From an uncultured Pseudoxanthomonas sp. (GTDB lineage: Bacteria; Pseudomonadota; Gammaproteobacteria; Xanthomonadales; Xanthomonadaceae), in contig CAMPIO010000022.1 in assembly GCA_946886405.1 (NCBI GenBank), positions 1-43,538 of the forward strand: a DNA stretch of 43,538 bases, read 5' to 3'. The position numbers and the translations under genes were made by a program. The notes below the pieces were generated by a model, which was not told the DNA's origin, made no database searches, and worked only from the letters and a program-made list of their open reading frames with translations. Of the stretch, positions 16,973 through 26,818 are shown piece after piece (position 1 is the first letter of the stretch; each line of letters starts with the position of its first letter).

Positions 16973-17064
16973 GGCAACTCCAGCGGGGGCGACCGGCGGA
17001 TTATGGCGCACGCCCAGCAGTCATGACGGTGTGCTTGTGGGAGCGACGTGCCGTTCCAGGCTCT

Positions 17065-17138
17065 GTAGGAGCGCGTCGGGCGCGATGCTTCTTCTTTCCC
17101 CGCAGCACGAAGAGCATCGCGCCCGAGGGCGCTCCTAC
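17065..17138. repeat. GTAG palindrome pair (GAGCGC stem)
   Basis: The left unit GTAGGAGCGCGTCGGGCGCG and the right unit GAGGGCGCTCCTAC flank a spacer. A degenerate single unit (GTGGGAGCGACG) lies just before, near 17038. The pair lies between the his operon end and the start of the metallophosphoesterase gene. Confidence 0.8.
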
Positions 17139-17157
17139 AACCGACTGGGATGCGTCA

Positions 17158-17781
17158 TCAGGGAGCGTGGCGCTCGCGCAGTACGTCGACCGCATCCGCC
17201 AGCGACAGTCCGCGCGCGCGCAGCAGCACGGTCAGGTGGTACAGCAGGTCGGCGCTTTCTCCCAGCAGGGCGGTGTCGTCCTGCGCTACGCCTGCCAGCG
17301 CGGTCTCCACGCCCTCCTCGCCAACCTTCTGCGCGATCCGCCGCACGCCACCCTCGAACAGCCGCGTGGTGTAGCTGTCCGCCGGGCGTTCGCGCTCGCG
17401 CCGTGCGATCAGGGCGTCGAGTTCGGACAGGAAGGCCGACGGTGCCGCCGGGAAACAGCTGGGCCGCTGCAGGTGGCAGGTAGGCCCCTGCGGGTGCGCG
17501 AGCACCAGCAGCGTGTCGTCGTCGCAGTCCACATCGACCGATACCAGCTCCAGCACATGGCCCGAGCTTTCGCCCTTGGTCCACAAGCGCTGCTTGCTGC
17601 GACTGAAGAAGGTCACGCGACCGCTCGCCAGCGTGCGGTCGAGCGCTTCGCGGTTCATGTAGCCCAGCATCAGTACGCGAAGGTTCGCCGCGTCCTGCAC
17701 GATGACGGGCAGCAGGCCGTCGCCCTTGTCCCAGTCCAGGCGCGCGGGATCGAATACCGGTTGTCCGTTGTCAGTCGCCAC
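17158..17781 (-). CDS. hisI: Bifunctional phosphoribosyl-AMP cyclohydrolase/phosphoribosyl-ATP pyrophosphatase
   Basis: A 207-residue HisIE fusion catalysing steps 2 and 3 of histidine synthesis. The cyclohydrolase domain (about 1-115) shows [24 protein letters not shown] and the metal-binding [10 protein letters not shown] and CHL cysteines. The pyrophosphatase domain (about 120-207) shows [21 protein letters not shown] and [13 protein letters not shown]. It is the last gene of the operon; its GTG start lies 11 bases inside hisF. Its TGA stop is followed by a GTAG repeat. Confidence 0.95.
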   Translation of the reverse strand: MATDNGQPVFDPARLDWDKGDGLLPVIVQDAANLRVLMLGYMNREALDRTLASGRVTFFSRSKQRLWTKGESSGHVLELVSVDVDCDDDTLLVLAHPQGPTCHLQRPSCFPAAPSAFLSELDALIARRERERPADSYTTRLFEGGVRRIAQKVGEEGVETALAGVAQDDTALLGESADLLYHLTVLLRARGLSLADAVDVLRERHAP

Positions 17782-18547
17782 GTCGCACCTCGATGCCCTG
17801 CCCTGCCAATGCCTGCTTCAATGCCGGAATCCGGATCTGCCCGCTGTGGAAGACACTGGCCGCCAGCGCGCCATCCACATCCGCCTGCTTGAACACATCC
17901 GCGAAGTGTCCTGGTTCGCCGGCCCCACCCGACGCGATCAGCGGCACTTCGCACACGGCACGCACGGCCCGCAGCTGCACCAGATCGTAGCCCCGACGCA
18001 CGCCGTCCTGGTCCATGCAGTTCAGCACGATCTCGCCCGCACCCAATTGCTGCGCCTGCACCACCCAGTCCAGCGTCCGCAGTCCGGCGCCCTGCATCTT
18101 CGAGGGATCGCCGGTATAGCGGCGCACGCGCCACTCGCCATCCGGCTCGCGAATGGAATCGATACCCACCACCACGCACTGCACGCCGAAGGCTTCGGCC
18201 AGTTCGCCGATCAAGGCGGGGCGCTCGAGCGCCGGCGTATTCACCGACACCTTGTCGGCGCCGCTGTACAGCACGCGTCGTGCTGTCTCGACATCGCGGA
18301 TGCCGCCGGCCACGCAGAACGGGATGTCGAGCAGGCGCGACACCCGCTCGATCCAGGCGTAGTCGACCGAGCGTCCCTCGGGACTGGCGCTGATGTCGTA
18401 GAACACCAGTTCGTCAGCGCCTTCGTCGCGATAGCGCAGCGCCAAGTCGGCGATGTCGCCCATGTCCACGTGATCGCGGAACTTCACACCCTTGACCACG
18501 CGCCCTTCGCGCACATCGAGGCACGGGATGATGCGCCGGCTCAGCAC
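17771..18547 (-). CDS. hisF: Imidazole glycerol phosphate synthase, cyclase subunit
   Basis: A 258-residue (beta/alpha)8-barrel that joins PRFAR with ammonia from HisH to make imidazole glycerol phosphate and AICAR. The start [20 protein letters not shown] contains the catalytic Asp11, and the second catalytic Asp lies in [24 protein letters not shown] is the phosphate-binding loop. It begins with GTG and overlaps hisA by 7 bases. The glutaminase partner hisH lies just upstream. Confidence 0.97.
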   Translation of the reverse strand: MLSRRIIPCLDVREGRVVKGVKFRDHVDMGDIADLALRYRDEGADELVFYDISASPEGRSVDYAWIERVSRLLDIPFCVAGGIRDVETARRVLYSGADKVSVNTPALERPALIGELAEAFGVQCVVVGIDSIREPDGEWRVRRYTGDPSKMQGAGLRTLDWVVQAQQLGAGEIVLNCMDQDGVRRGYDLVQLRAVRAVCEVPLIASGGAGEPGHFADVFKQADVDGALAASVFHSGQIRIPALKQALAGQGIEVRRGD

Positions 18548-19278
18548 GCCAGGGCCTCCGGCAGCGTGAAGCGGCCTTCAAGCAGCGCCCGCCCGAGCAC
18601 GATGCCGGCGCAACCCGCCTGGCGCGCGCCGTCGACATCGGCGACCGCGCTGACGCCGCCCGAGGCCTGCACGGCCAGTGACGGCACCGAATCGTGCAGG
18701 TAGGCGTACAGGGCGAGGTTCGGGCCGGTCAGCATGCCGTCGCGGGCGATGTCGGTGCACAGCAGGTGGCGAAGGCCGGCGGCGGCGTAGCGCGTGGCGA
18801 GTTCGTCCAGGGTTTCCGACGCGGTCTCGGTCCAGCCATGCACGGGCAGGCGCCAGATGCCGTCGCGGTCACAGCGCGTATCGAGGGCCACGGTAATGCG
18901 TTCGCTGCCGAACTCGGCCAGCCAGGCCAGCACGGTGTCCGGTTCGCGGACCGCCAGCGAACCGATGACCACGCGGTCGGCGCCCGCATCGAGGATGCGG
19001 GCCACGTCGTCGCGCTGGCGCACGCCGCCACCGGTCTGCACCTTCAGCGCGGTCGCACGGGCGATGTCGCCCAGCAGCGGCGCCAGCGTGTAGCCGCCGG
19101 CACGGGCCGCGTCCAGGTCGACCAGGTGCAGCCACTCCGCGCCCTGCTCGGCATAGCGCGACGCGACGTCGAGCGGCGCGTCTTCATAGCGTGTTTCGCG
19201 CGCATAGTCGCCCTGCGCCAGGCGCACCACGCGGCCATCGCGCACGTCGATGGCGGGATAGACAGTGAAACCGGTCAT
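18541..19278 (-). CDS. hisA: ProFAR isomerase
   Basis: A 245-residue (beta/alpha)8-barrel that isomerises ProFAR to PRFAR. Catalytic Asp residues appear in [14 protein letters not shown] and [27 protein letters not shown] and [12 protein letters not shown] are the two phosphate-binding loops. The ATG overlaps the hisH TGA by 4 bases, which fixes the start despite a longer open frame upstream. Confidence 0.97.
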   Translation of the reverse strand: MTGFTVYPAIDVRDGRVVRLAQGDYARETRYEDAPLDVASRYAEQGAEWLHLVDLDAARAGGYTLAPLLGDIARATALKVQTGGGVRQRDDVARILDAGADRVVIGSLAVREPDTVLAWLAEFGSERITVALDTRCDRDGIWRLPVHGWTETASETLDELATRYAAAGLRHLLCTDIARDGMLTGPNLALYAYLHDSVPSLAVQASGGVSAVADVDGARQAGCAGIVLGRALLEGRFTLPEALAC

Positions 19279-19874
19279 TGCAGTCCGTAGTCGATGAAGT
19301 TCTTCAGGAGCCGCGCGCCCACGGCGCCGGAGCGCTCGGGATGGAACTGCGCGCCGGCGACATTGCCACGCTGCACGACAGCGGCGAAGCGCTGGCCATG
19401 TTCGCTGCTGCACAGGCAATCGTCATCGACCGCTGCGGCATAGCTGTGCACGAAGTAGGCGTGGTCGCCGTCGGCGATGCCTTCCAGCAGCGAGGCGTCG
19501 CGGGTGCGGTGCAAGGTGTTCCAGCCCATGTGCGGCACGCGGATGCCGGGTGCCGTCGGCAGCTTGCGCACGCGACCCGGCAACAAGCCCAGGCAGGGCG
19601 TGTCGTCTTCCTCGGAGTGCGCGAACAGCAACTGCACACCGACACAGACGCCGAGCAACGGCGTGTCCAGCGTGCGCAGCACGTCGACCAGTTCCAGTTC
19701 CCGGAGCCGCGCCATGCAGACCGCTGCCGCGCCCACACCGGGCAGGATCACCCGGTCGGCGGCCCGGATGGTCGCCGCATCACCGGTCAGTTCCGCTTCC
19801 ACACCCAGGCGTTGCAACGCATAGCGCACCGACCCGATGTTGGAGCCACCGGCATCGACCAGGACCACCTGCAT
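19275..19874 (-). CDS. hisH: Imidazole glycerol phosphate synthase, glutaminase subunit
   Basis: A 199-residue class I glutamine amidotransferase that supplies ammonia to HisF. The nucleophile Cys is in [12 protein letters not shown], the catalytic His in [10 protein letters not shown], and the oxyanion strand is at [15 protein letters not shown] 19874 overlaps the hisB stop as TGATG; a GTG one codon earlier (19877) is an alternative. Confidence 0.96.
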   Translation of the reverse strand: MQVVLVDAGGSNIGSVRYALQRLGVEAELTGDAATIRAADRVILPGVGAAAVCMARLRELELVDVLRTLDTPLLGVCVGVQLLFAHSEEDDTPCLGLLPGRVRKLPTAPGIRVPHMGWNTLHRTRDASLLEGIADGDHAYFVHSYAAAVDDDCLCSSEHGQRFAAVVQRGNVAGAQFHPERSGAVGARLLKNFIDYGLQ

Positions 19875-20947
19875 CACAACGCACCCTTGGTAGTAGGCAG
19901 TTCGGCACCTTCGCGCTTGATCGCCTGGCGCAGCGTGCGCGCCAGTGCCTTGAAGCTGGCCTCGACCTTGTGGTGGTCGTTGTCGCCTTCCACCTTGAGG
20001 TTGAGGTTCATGCCCGAGGCATCGCAGAGCGAACGGAAGAAGTGCGGCACCAGTTCGGTCGGCAGGTCACCGACGCGCTCGCGGCGGAACTCGCCGCTGA
20101 AGACGAAGTACGGCCGCCCGCTGAAATCCAGCGCGGCGCTGGCCAGCGTCTCGTCCATCGGCAGGGTGAAACCGTAGCGACCGATGCCGCGCTTGTCGCC
20201 GAGCGCCTCCTTCAGCGCCTGGCCCAGCGCCAGGCCGGTGTCCTCGACGGTGTGGTGCTCGTCGATGTGCAGGTCGCCCTCGGCGCGCACCTCCAGGGCG
20301 AAACCGCCGTGCTTGCCGATCTGCTCCAGCATGTGGTCGAAGAACGGCAGGCCGGTCTTCGCGACCGGCTCGGCGACGCGGTCGAGGTCCACCTCGACGC
20401 GGATCTTCGTTTCCTTCGTGTTGCGCTGGACCACCGCACGCCGCGGCGCGTCCGCCAGTTCGTGCGCGATGCCGGCCCAGTCCCATTCGCCGCCGAACTG
20501 CGCGGTCTTCAGCTGGAAGCCTCGGATCTTCAGGTTGTCGGCGAACTGGATGTCGGTCGGCCGGTCGCCGACCATGCCCGAGCGCGCCCAGTCGATGCTG
20601 CGATCCTGCAGATAGGGGACCATCAAACCGATGCCCGGCTTGCGCGTCGGCTTGTTCTCGTGCGGCCAGCTCTCATCGATCAGCACGTCGCGGAAACGGA
20701 TGCCCTGGCTCTCGAACACCTGCATCATCAATGCCTGCGGGCCGTCGAAGCTGGCGCGCGGATACTGCTCGCTGCCCAGCCCGTCCTGGTTGCTGACGAT
20801 GACGAACTGGTAGCCGGCGTCGCGCAACTTGAGCAGCGCCGGAATGACGCCGGCGACGAAACGCACCTTCTCGTACGCATCGATCTGGAAATCCTCGGGC
20901 TCCTCGATCAGGGTGCCGTCGCGGTCGATGAAGAGGATGGGCGTCAC
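19874..20947 (-). CDS. hisB: Bifunctional histidinol-phosphatase/imidazoleglycerol-phosphate dehydratase
   Basis: A 357-residue fusion. The N-terminal HAD phosphatase (about 1-165) starts [14 protein letters not shown], with the DxDGT nucleophile at Asp8/Asp10, and carries out step 8. The C-terminal dehydratase (about 170-357) carries out step 6 and has the duplicated manganese motifs [17 protein letters not shown] and [13 protein letters not shown]. The GTG start overlaps the hisC stop (GTGA). The fused form is usual in gammaproteobacteria. Confidence 0.97.
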   Translation of the reverse strand: MTPILFIDRDGTLIEEPEDFQIDAYEKVRFVAGVIPALLKLRDAGYQFVIVSNQDGLGSEQYPRASFDGPQALMMQVFESQGIRFRDVLIDESWPHENKPTRKPGIGLMVPYLQDRSIDWARSGMVGDRPTDIQFADNLKIRGFQLKTAQFGGEWDWAGIAHELADAPRRAVVQRNTKETKIRVEVDLDRVAEPVAKTGLPFFDHMLEQIGKHGGFALEVRAEGDLHIDEHHTVEDTGLALGQALKEALGDKRGIGRYGFTLPMDETLASAALDFSGRPYFVFSGEFRRERVGDLPTELVPHFFRSLCDASGMNLNLKVEGDNDHHKVEASFKALARTLRQAIKREGAELPTTKGAL

Positions 20948-22026
20948 GCGGCCTGCTCCTGCGCGTTGAGGGCCGCGATGACGCGGTCATTCTGTGCCGG
21001 CGAGCCGACGGTGATGCGCAATGCGTCGCCGAGTTGCGGCGCGGCGCGCTGGTCGCGCACCACCACGCCAGCCGCGAGCAACGTGCGGAAAGCACGTTCG
21101 GCATCGACGAAGCGCGCCAGTACGTAATTTCCCTGCGATGGATAGACGCGGCGGACGCCGGCCGTCCTTTCGAGCGCGGCGCGCAAGCGTTCGCGTTCGC
21201 TACGCACCAGGGCGACGCGCTCGCGGGTCTGCGCCAGTGCGGCATCGGACAGCCCGTCCAGCGCCAGGTCGGCGCAGGGCGTCGGGACCGGATACGGCGC
21301 CTGGCAACGCTGCAGGACCGCGATCAGGTCCGCATCGCCGATCACGACACCGATGCGCGCCGCCGCCAGGGCATGCGCCTTCGAGAGCGTACGCAATACC
21401 GCGATGTTGGCCTGCGTCTCCAGCAGCGTCGTCGCAGAAGCGCCTTCGGCGAACTCGCCATACGCCTCGTCCACCACGACCAGTGCACGGCCGTCCAACC
21501 CACGCGCCAATGCGGCGACGTCGTCAAGCGGAATGGCCGAGCCGGCCGGATTCGAGGGCGAACACAGGAACACCAGCTTGGCGCCCTGCGCCAGCGCCGT
21601 GTCGCGAATGGCATCAAGGTCGGCGGTGAAGCCGGTGTCGCCATCGACCAGCGGCACCTCCACCACGCGAGCCCCTTGCAGGCGTGCACAGACCGCGTAC
21701 ATGCCGAACACCGGCGGCGTCACCACGATGGCGTCCTGTCCCGGCACGCACAGCGCACGCACCAGCAGGTCGATGGCTTCATCGCTGCCGCGTCCTACCA
21801 GCAACTGTTCCGGCGCGACACCGTAGAGCTGCGCCAGACGCGCGCGCAAGGCCGGCGGTTGCGGATCGGGATAACGGCGGCTGCGGCCCTGCCCGTCCGC
21901 CGGGTTCGCCCAGGCAGACTCGTTGGCGTTCAACCACACGTCCCCACGCAGGGCTTCGCTGCGCGCGGACTTGTACCCGGCGAAGTCGCGGAGGTCGGGG
22001 CGAACCAGAGAGAACACGGCGCTCAT
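20944..22026 (-). CDS. hisC: Histidinol-phosphate aminotransferase
   Basis: A 360-residue fold-type I PLP enzyme that converts imidazole acetol phosphate to histidinol phosphate with glutamate. [11 protein letters not shown] is the substrate-binding start, [10 protein letters not shown] holds the PLP-ring Asp and Tyr, and [15 protein letters not shown] has the PLP lysine. [12 protein letters not shown] binds the cofactor phosphate. The ATG overlaps the hisD stop by 4 bases. Confidence 0.96.
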   Translation of the reverse strand: MSAVFSLVRPDLRDFAGYKSARSEALRGDVWLNANESAWANPADGQGRSRRYPDPQPPALRARLAQLYGVAPEQLLVGRGSDEAIDLLVRALCVPGQDAIVVTPPVFGMYAVCARLQGARVVEVPLVDGDTGFTADLDAIRDTALAQGAKLVFLCSPSNPAGSAIPLDDVAALARGLDGRALVVVDEAYGEFAEGASATTLLETQANIAVLRTLSKAHALAAARIGVVIGDADLIAVLQRCQAPYPVPTPCADLALDGLSDAALAQTRERVALVRSERERLRAALERTAGVRRVYPSQGNYVLARFVDAERAFRTLLAAGVVVRDQRAAPQLGDALRITVGSPAQNDRVIAALNAQEQAA

Positions 22027-23336
22027 GCGGCCGCCTTGCGCAGGCGCAGCGCGACCGCGTTGGCATGTGCGTCCAGTCCTTCGGCGCGCGCAAGCGTCAG
22101 GGCGCAGTCGCCGATGGCGACGATGCCGGCACGGCTGGCCGACTGCACGCTGACGAAATTCTGGAAGCTGGCCACGCTGACGCCGCTGTAAGCACGTGCG
22201 GCGCCGCTGGTCGGGAGCACATGGTTGGTGCCGCTGCAGTAGTCGCCGAGCGCTTCCGGCGTGTAATCACCGAGGAATACCGAACCGGCTGCCTCCACCT
22301 TGTCCAACCACGCGCGCGGCTCGCGCAGCGCCACGATCAGGTGTTCGGGTGCATAACGGTTGCTGATGGCGAAGGCCTCTTCCAGCGTCGCCACCTTGAC
22401 CAGCCGCGACGCCGATAGCGCCTGCCGCGCGATGTCGGCACGGTCCAGCGTGACGAGTTGCGCGATGAGTTCGGCTTGCACCCGCTCGATCAACCCCTCG
22501 TCATCGGTCAGCAGCAGCACCTGCGAGTCCGGACCATGCTCGGCCTGCGACAGCAGGTCGGCGGCGACGAAGGCCGCATCCGCACCGGTATCGGCGATCA
22601 CCAGCACTTCCGAGGGACCTGCCGGCATGTCGATGGCGGCGGCGCCGGCCTGCGCGACCTGCTGCTTGGCTTCGGTCACGTAGCTGTTGCCGGGCCCGAA
22701 CAGCTTGTCGCACGCCGGCACGCTCTCGGTGCCGAACGCCATTGCGGCGATCGCCTGCGCGCCGCCCAGCTTGAAGACGCGGCGCACACCGGTCAGCTGT
22801 GCGGCCACCAGTACGGCAGGATCGGCGGTGCCGTCCTTGCGCGGCGGCGTGCACAACACGACCTCGCGGCAGCCGGCCAGGCGGGAAGGAATGCCGAGCA
22901 TCAGCGCCGTGGATGGCAGCGGCGCGCTGCCGGCCGGCACGTACAGGCCAACCCGCGGGATCGGCAGGATCATCCGCTCGCAGACCACGCCGGGCGCCGT
23001 TTCCACGGCGTAGGGCTGCGCCATGCCGGCGCGATGGAAGGCTTCGATGCGCGCGGCGGCGTCCTGCATCGCCTGGCGCAGGTCGGCCGGCACGGCCGTG
23101 TGCGCAGCGGCGAATTCTTCTTCGCTGACCTCGAACGCGGCGAGTTCCACGCCGTCGAAGCGCGCGGTGACCTCGCGCAGCGCAACGTCGCCGCGCGCCT
23201 GCACATCCGCCAACACGCCGGCCACGGCGTCGCGTGTGCGCTGTGCGACGGACTGGACCGGTCGTGCGAGCAGGGCCGCACGCGCGGCAGCGTCCAGCAC
23301 TGTCCAGTCGTACACGGGGGCGGGAGATGCGGTCAT
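22023..23336 (-). CDS. hisD: Histidinol dehydrogenase
   Basis: A 437-residue zinc enzyme that oxidises histidinol twice to histidine with NAD. Typical segments are [15 protein letters not shown] [51 protein letters not shown] and the zinc/catalytic [11 protein letters not shown] (in [12 protein letters not shown]) supplies the catalytic Glu/His pair. The frame is open far upstream, but the 4-base overlap with the hisG stop and the homology place the start at ATG 23336. Confidence 0.97.
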   Translation of the reverse strand: MTASPAPVYDWTVLDAAARAALLARPVQSVAQRTRDAVAGVLADVQARGDVALREVTARFDGVELAAFEVSEEEFAAAHTAVPADLRQAMQDAAARIEAFHRAGMAQPYAVETAPGVVCERMILPIPRVGLYVPAGSAPLPSTALMLGIPSRLAGCREVVLCTPPRKDGTADPAVLVAAQLTGVRRVFKLGGAQAIAAMAFGTESVPACDKLFGPGNSYVTEAKQQVAQAGAAAIDMPAGPSEVLVIADTGADAAFVAADLLSQAEHGPDSQVLLLTDDEGLIERVQAELIAQLVTLDRADIARQALSASRLVKVATLEEAFAISNRYAPEHLIVALREPRAWLDKVEAAGSVFLGDYTPEALGDYCSGTNHVLPTSGAARAYSGVSVASFQNFVSVQSASRAGIVAIGDCALTLARAEGLDAHANAVALRLRKAAA

Positions 23337-24247
23337 GCCAACGACCTCTCGACCGACAGCACCATCAAGCCCTGCGCACCGGCACGCTGCAGTTCTTCCA
23401 GCCGCTGCCAGGTAACGGCGCCGTGACACATCGCCTGCAAGGACAGCGGACCCTCTTCGCCACCCGGCAGCGTGACCAGGCCTTCGCTGTCGGTCAGCAG
23501 GCGCGACAGCGCCGGCACCGTGTCGCGCTCGGCGCGGAACATCAGCAGCTTGCTGTCCTTCAACTTCAGCACCCCGTCCAGGCGACGCAGCAACATGTCG
23601 GCGAGCCCGGCGCGGGCGTCGTCGAACTCGCGCGCAGGACCGGCCAGCACCGCTTCGCTGTCGAGCAGGGTTTCCACGGGCTTCAGCTGGTTCGCGGCGA
23701 GCGTGGCCCCGCTGGAGACGAGATCGCAGATCAGGTCCGCCGTGCCCAGCTTGGGGGCGATCTCGACCGAGCCGGACAGTTCGACCACTGCCGCGTCGAT
23801 ACCGCGCGCCTGCAGCCACTGGCGCAGCACCGACGGATAGCTGGTGGCGATGCGCAGACCTTGCAGTTGTTGCGGCCCCTGCCATTCCCAACTATCGGGC
23901 ACGGCCAGCATCAACCGGCAGCTGCCGAAGCCCAGCGGGCGCAGTTCCCGGTACGCCTGCGGCAGGCCGATCAGGACGCGCTCGCCGGCCTGCTCGTCCA
24001 GTTCGTTGCGGCCGACGATGCCGAAGTCGCAGACGCCATCGGCGATCAGGCCGGGGATGTCGTCGTCGCGGACGAGCAGCAGGTCCACCGGCAGGGATTC
24101 GCCGTAGCAGAACAGCTTGTCGCGGCTCTCGCGCCAGCTCAGGCCGCAGGCCGCCAGCAGCGTGCGCGCGGGCTCGGCCAGCCGGCCGCTTTTCTGGATG
24201 GCGATGCGCAGGCGATCGCGCGTCGCGGGGGTCAGGGAGGGACTCAT
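23333..24247 (-). CDS. hisG: ATP phosphoribosyltransferase (long form)
   Basis: A 304-residue enzyme that joins ATP and PRPP in the first, feedback-controlled step of histidine synthesis. The length fits the long HisG form that carries its own C-terminal regulatory domain and needs no His[13 protein letters not shown] is the N-terminal substrate loop, and [19 protein letters not shown] is the PRPP-binding region. It starts 8 bases after the stop of the TrpR-like gene, so it is the second gene of the operon. Confidence 0.96.
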   Translation of the reverse strand: MSPSLTPATRDRLRIAIQKSGRLAEPARTLLAACGLSWRESRDKLFCYGESLPVDLLLVRDDDIPGLIADGVCDFGIVGRNELDEQAGERVLIGLPQAYRELRPLGFGSCRLMLAVPDSWEWQGPQQLQGLRIATSYPSVLRQWLQARGIDAAVVELSGSVEIAPKLGTADLICDLVSSGATLAANQLKPVETLLDSEAVLAGPAREFDDARAGLADMLLRRLDGVLKLKDSKLLMFRAERDTVPALSRLLTDSEGLVTLPGGEEGPLSLQAMCHGAVTWQRLEELQRAGAQGLMVLSVERSLA

Positions 24248-24255
24248 GGAAGGAC

Positions 24256-24585
24256 TCAGTGGGAAGCGGAAGCCGTCGCGGCCTGCTGGCGCTGGACAGC
24301 GGTGGCGTAGCCGCCGGCGCCGCGTTCCAGCGTGCGGGCGACACGGCCGATGGTGGTGACGCTGACCTGGGTCAGGTCATGGATCTCGCGGTAGGGCACG
24401 CCTTTCAGCAGCAGGGGCACCACCCGCCAGCGGTCGGACATGGCCTCCAGCTCCGCCGGCGTGCACAGGTCCTCCAGGAAAGCACGTACCTCGTCGACCT
24501 CCCCCAGCGCCGCCAGCGCGTCGGACAGCGCCTGCAGCGGGCCGTCGGCAGCATCCGGGAGGTCGTTGGCGGAGCGACGTTTCAT
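24256..24585 (-). CDS. TrpR/YerC-YecD-family transcriptional regulator
   Basis: A 109-residue helix-turn-helix protein of the Trp-repressor superfamily. The dimer core [21 protein letters not shown] is followed by the DNA-binding [28 protein letters not shown]. It is the first gene of the his operon, and an extended palindrome overlaps its promoter, so it probably represses itself and hisGDCBHAFI in response to histidine. That function is inferred; related proteins of Firmicutes (YerC) have been proposed as his regulators. The basic and alanine/glutamine-rich C-terminal tail is not conserved. Confidence 0.85.
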   Translation of the reverse strand: MKRRSANDLPDAADGPLQALSDALAALGEVDEVRAFLEDLCTPAELEAMSDRWRVVPLLLKGVPYREIHDLTQVSVTTIGRVARTLERGAGGYATAVQRQQAATASASH

Positions 24586-24600
24586 GAGGATTCGAGTTCC

Positions 24601-24624
24601 AATGTATTAATGCGCTAGTACATT
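24601..24624. promoter_or_regulatory. Palindromic operator, candidate target of the TrpR-like regulator
   Basis: A 24-base imperfect palindrome has perfect outer arms AATGTA/TACATT, and 18 of its 24 positions are symmetric. It contains CTAG and TTAA cores in GTACTAG and TTAATAC, reminiscent of the CTAG halves of Trp operators. It covers the -10 element and lies 16-39 bases before the regulator's start codon. Confidence 0.65.
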
Positions 24625-24648
24625 AGCCGGATTGCTGCATAGCGTCAA
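24620..24648 (-). promoter_or_regulatory. Promoter of the his operon
   Basis: On the minus strand, TTGACG (24648-24643) is followed after exactly 17 bases by TAATGT (24625-24620). The -35 matches the sigma-70 consensus at 5 of 6 positions. The -10 is weaker and overlaps the palindrome, as expected for repression by steric block. Confidence 0.6.
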
Positions 24649-24824
24649 CCGACGCCCTGTGAACGACCCTGTCTGGATACGGCCGCCGATTGCGTTGTCC
24701 TGGACAGGAAACAAGGGGACGCGATGGACGGGAGCGGACAGGGACGATGAGTACACTGCCAAGGACGCCTGACCGCCGCATCGGGAACACCGACGGCCCA
24801 ACGGGCACCCCGGGGGGGACGGGT

Positions 24825-26651
24825 ATGCCGCCATCGCTCAGATCGCGCTTCACACGTTACAGACTGGCGGGCTGGCTCCTGCTGCTGGCGCTCTGTCCCT
24901 TGCTGGCGGCCGCCGACACGCCGGCCCGCATCGCGCCCGATACCAGCTACCTGCCACTCGCACCGCAGACGACGTACCTGCACGACGCAGGCGGAGCGGC
25001 GACTCTGGACGAGGCGCACGACCTGCTCGACAGCGGGCATTTCGCCGCCTTGCCGAATGGCGATGCCTCGTTCGGCTTCCAGACCGGCGCCTTCTGGTTC
25101 CATGTCCGCGTGACCAACGCGAACCCGCGCGAGCAACGCTGGCTGCTGGTGCAGCAGTACGCGCTCAGCGACCGCATCGACGTATACGCGCGCTATCCGG
25201 ACGGCCGCACCGTGCACCACGCCGGTGGTGACACGTTCCCGTTCGAACAGCGCAGCATCCGCTACCGCCACCCAAATTTCTGGCTCGACCTGCCGACCGG
25301 CGAAGAAGTCGACCTGCTGGTCCGCGTGCAAAGCCAGAGTTCGATGCAGGTGCCGCTGTTCCTGTACACGCCCGCAGCCTTCGCGGAGCTCTCGCGCGAC
25401 GGCCAACTCGGCATCGGCATCTACTACGGCATCCTCATCGCGCTGTTCTTCTACAACCTGGTGCTGTGGCTGGTGCTGCGCGATGGCAGCTACTTCTGGT
25501 ACCTGTTCCACATCACTGCCTTCGGCCTGGTGCTGTTCACCCTCAACGGACTGGGATTCGAATACTTCTGGCCGCACTCCACGTGGCTGGCGGACAAGTC
25601 GGTTCCGCTCTCGGTCTGCCTGGCGCAGATCGGCATGCAGCAGTTCTCACGCACCTTCCTCGATCTCAACACGCGATGGCGACTGGGCGACCGCATCAGC
25701 AAGGCGATCATCGCGTTCTTCGTGCTGCTCGGCATCGCCGCCACGCAGCTGCCCTACCACGTGGCCACGCCGATCGCCTCGGCGGCGGTGTTCCCCAGCA
25801 TCGTGTGGATCGCCGTCATCACGCTGATGGTGGTGCGCACCGGGTACCGGCCCGCGAAGGTGTTCCTGCTGGCATGGGCGATGTTCCTGCTGGGCACCGG
25901 CGTCTTCGTGGCGCTGGCGTTCGGCCTGCTGCCGAAGACCTTCCTGACCGAGTACGGCGTGCAGATCGGCTCGGCGCTGGAGATGCTGCTGCTGTCGGTG
26001 GCGCTGGGATACCGCTACGCCGCCCTGCGCAACGAAAACGAACGCATCGTGCGCGACGCGAAGAACCTGCTGGAGGAGCAGATCGTCGTCCGTACCGGGG
26101 AACTGCGGCAGGCGATGTCGGAACTGCAGACGGCACATCATCGGCTGCGTGAATCCAGTCGCCTCGACGGCCTGACCGATCTCTACAACCGCACGCACTT
26201 CCGCGAGGCGTTCGAGCACCTGCTGTCGCAGTCGCGCAATTCGCAGCGGCCGATCTCGCTGCTGATGATCGACCTGGACCACTTCAAGCGCATCAACGAC
26301 ACCTACGGCCACCTGGTCGGCGACGACTGCCTGCGCTGGACGTCGAACACGCTGGCCGAGACGCTGCGCCCGCATGGCGCACTGCTGGCGCGCTTCGGCG
26401 GCGAGGAGTTCATCGCCGCCCTGCCCGGCATGGGCCTGGGCGAAGCCAGCGTGGTGGCCGAAGAGCTGCGCCAGGCTCTGCGCGCGCAACCGTGTCGCAG
26501 CGGCGCGCTGGAGATCGCGGTGTCCGCCAGCATCGGCGTGCACTGCGTGGATCTTGAGGCGCGGGACAGCCTGGAATCAGCCCTGCAGGTGGCCGACCAA
26601 GCGCTGTATGCCGCGAAAGCCGAAGGGCGGGACTGCGTGCGGACGTTGTGA
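24825..26651 (+). CDS. Membrane diguanylate cyclase with 7TMR-DISM sensor
   Basis: A 608-residue signalling protein. It has a signal peptide (RLAGWLLLLALCPLLAA), a periplasmic 7TMR-DISMED2-type beta domain (about 30-165), seven membrane segments (about 190-385), a coiled linker, then a GGDEF domain (about 440-605) with DLDHFKRINDTYGH and RFGGEEF, which should make cyclic di-GMP. The usual RxxD inhibitory site before GGEEF is absent (PHGA there), so product inhibition at that site is unlikely. The start at 24825 follows GGGGGGA and gives a normal signal peptide; ATG 24747 is a possible alternative. It diverges from the his operon. Confidence 0.88.
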   Translation: MPPSLRSRFTRYRLAGWLLLLALCPLLAAADTPARIAPDTSYLPLAPQTTYLHDAGGAATLDEAHDLLDSGHFAALPNGDASFGFQTGAFWFHVRVTNANPREQRWLLVQQYALSDRIDVYARYPDGRTVHHAGGDTFPFEQRSIRYRHPNFWLDLPTGEEVDLLVRVQSQSSMQVPLFLYTPAAFAELSRDGQLGIGIYYGILIALFFYNLVLWLVLRDGSYFWYLFHITAFGLVLFTLNGLGFEYFWPHSTWLADKSVPLSVCLAQIGMQQFSRTFLDLNTRWRLGDRISKAIIAFFVLLGIAATQLPYHVATPIASAAVFPSIVWIAVITLMVVRTGYRPAKVFLLAWAMFLLGTGVFVALAFGLLPKTFLTEYGVQIGSALEMLLLSVALGYRYAALRNENERIVRDAKNLLEEQIVVRTGELRQAMSELQTAHHRLRESSRLDGLTDLYNRTHFREAFEHLLSQSRNSQRPISLLMIDLDHFKRINDTYGHLVGDDCLRWTSNTLAETLRPHGALLARFGGEEFIAALPGMGLGEASVVAEELRQALRAQPCRSGALEIAVSASIGVHCVDLEARDSLESALQVADQALYAAKAEGRDCVRTL

Positions 26652-26665
26652 GGCGACCGGGTCAA

Positions 26666-26810
26666 CTGTAGGAGCGACGTAAGTCGCGACCGTGCACCGT
26701 AAGCGCATGGACCTGTGTCAGACAAACTACAAGATCGCCGCACCATCCTTGGCTGCCCTGTCGTAAGGGCAGCTTCATTCATGCGGTCGCGACTTACGTC
26801 GCTCCTACAG
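26666..26810. repeat. Long perfect inverted repeat with GTAG ends
   Basis: Two perfectly complementary 27-base arms (26666-26692 and 26784-26810) flank 91 bases. Each arm is itself a GTAG palindrome (GTAGGAGCGACGTAAGTCGC). The element fills the gap between the convergent cyclase and ammonia-lyase genes and could serve as a terminator for both. The spacer has no recognisable gene. Confidence 0.85.
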
Positions 26811-26818
26811 GAAGCAGC

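Noticed and set aside
24586..24824. His leader peptide/attenuator
   Set aside because: There is no run of His codons or alternative hairpins before the regulator; the palindromic operator explains control better.
24690..24824. Upstream extension of the diguanylate cyclase
   Set aside because: The added residues would place 45 polar residues before the signal peptide; the start at 24825 gives a normal signal sequence.
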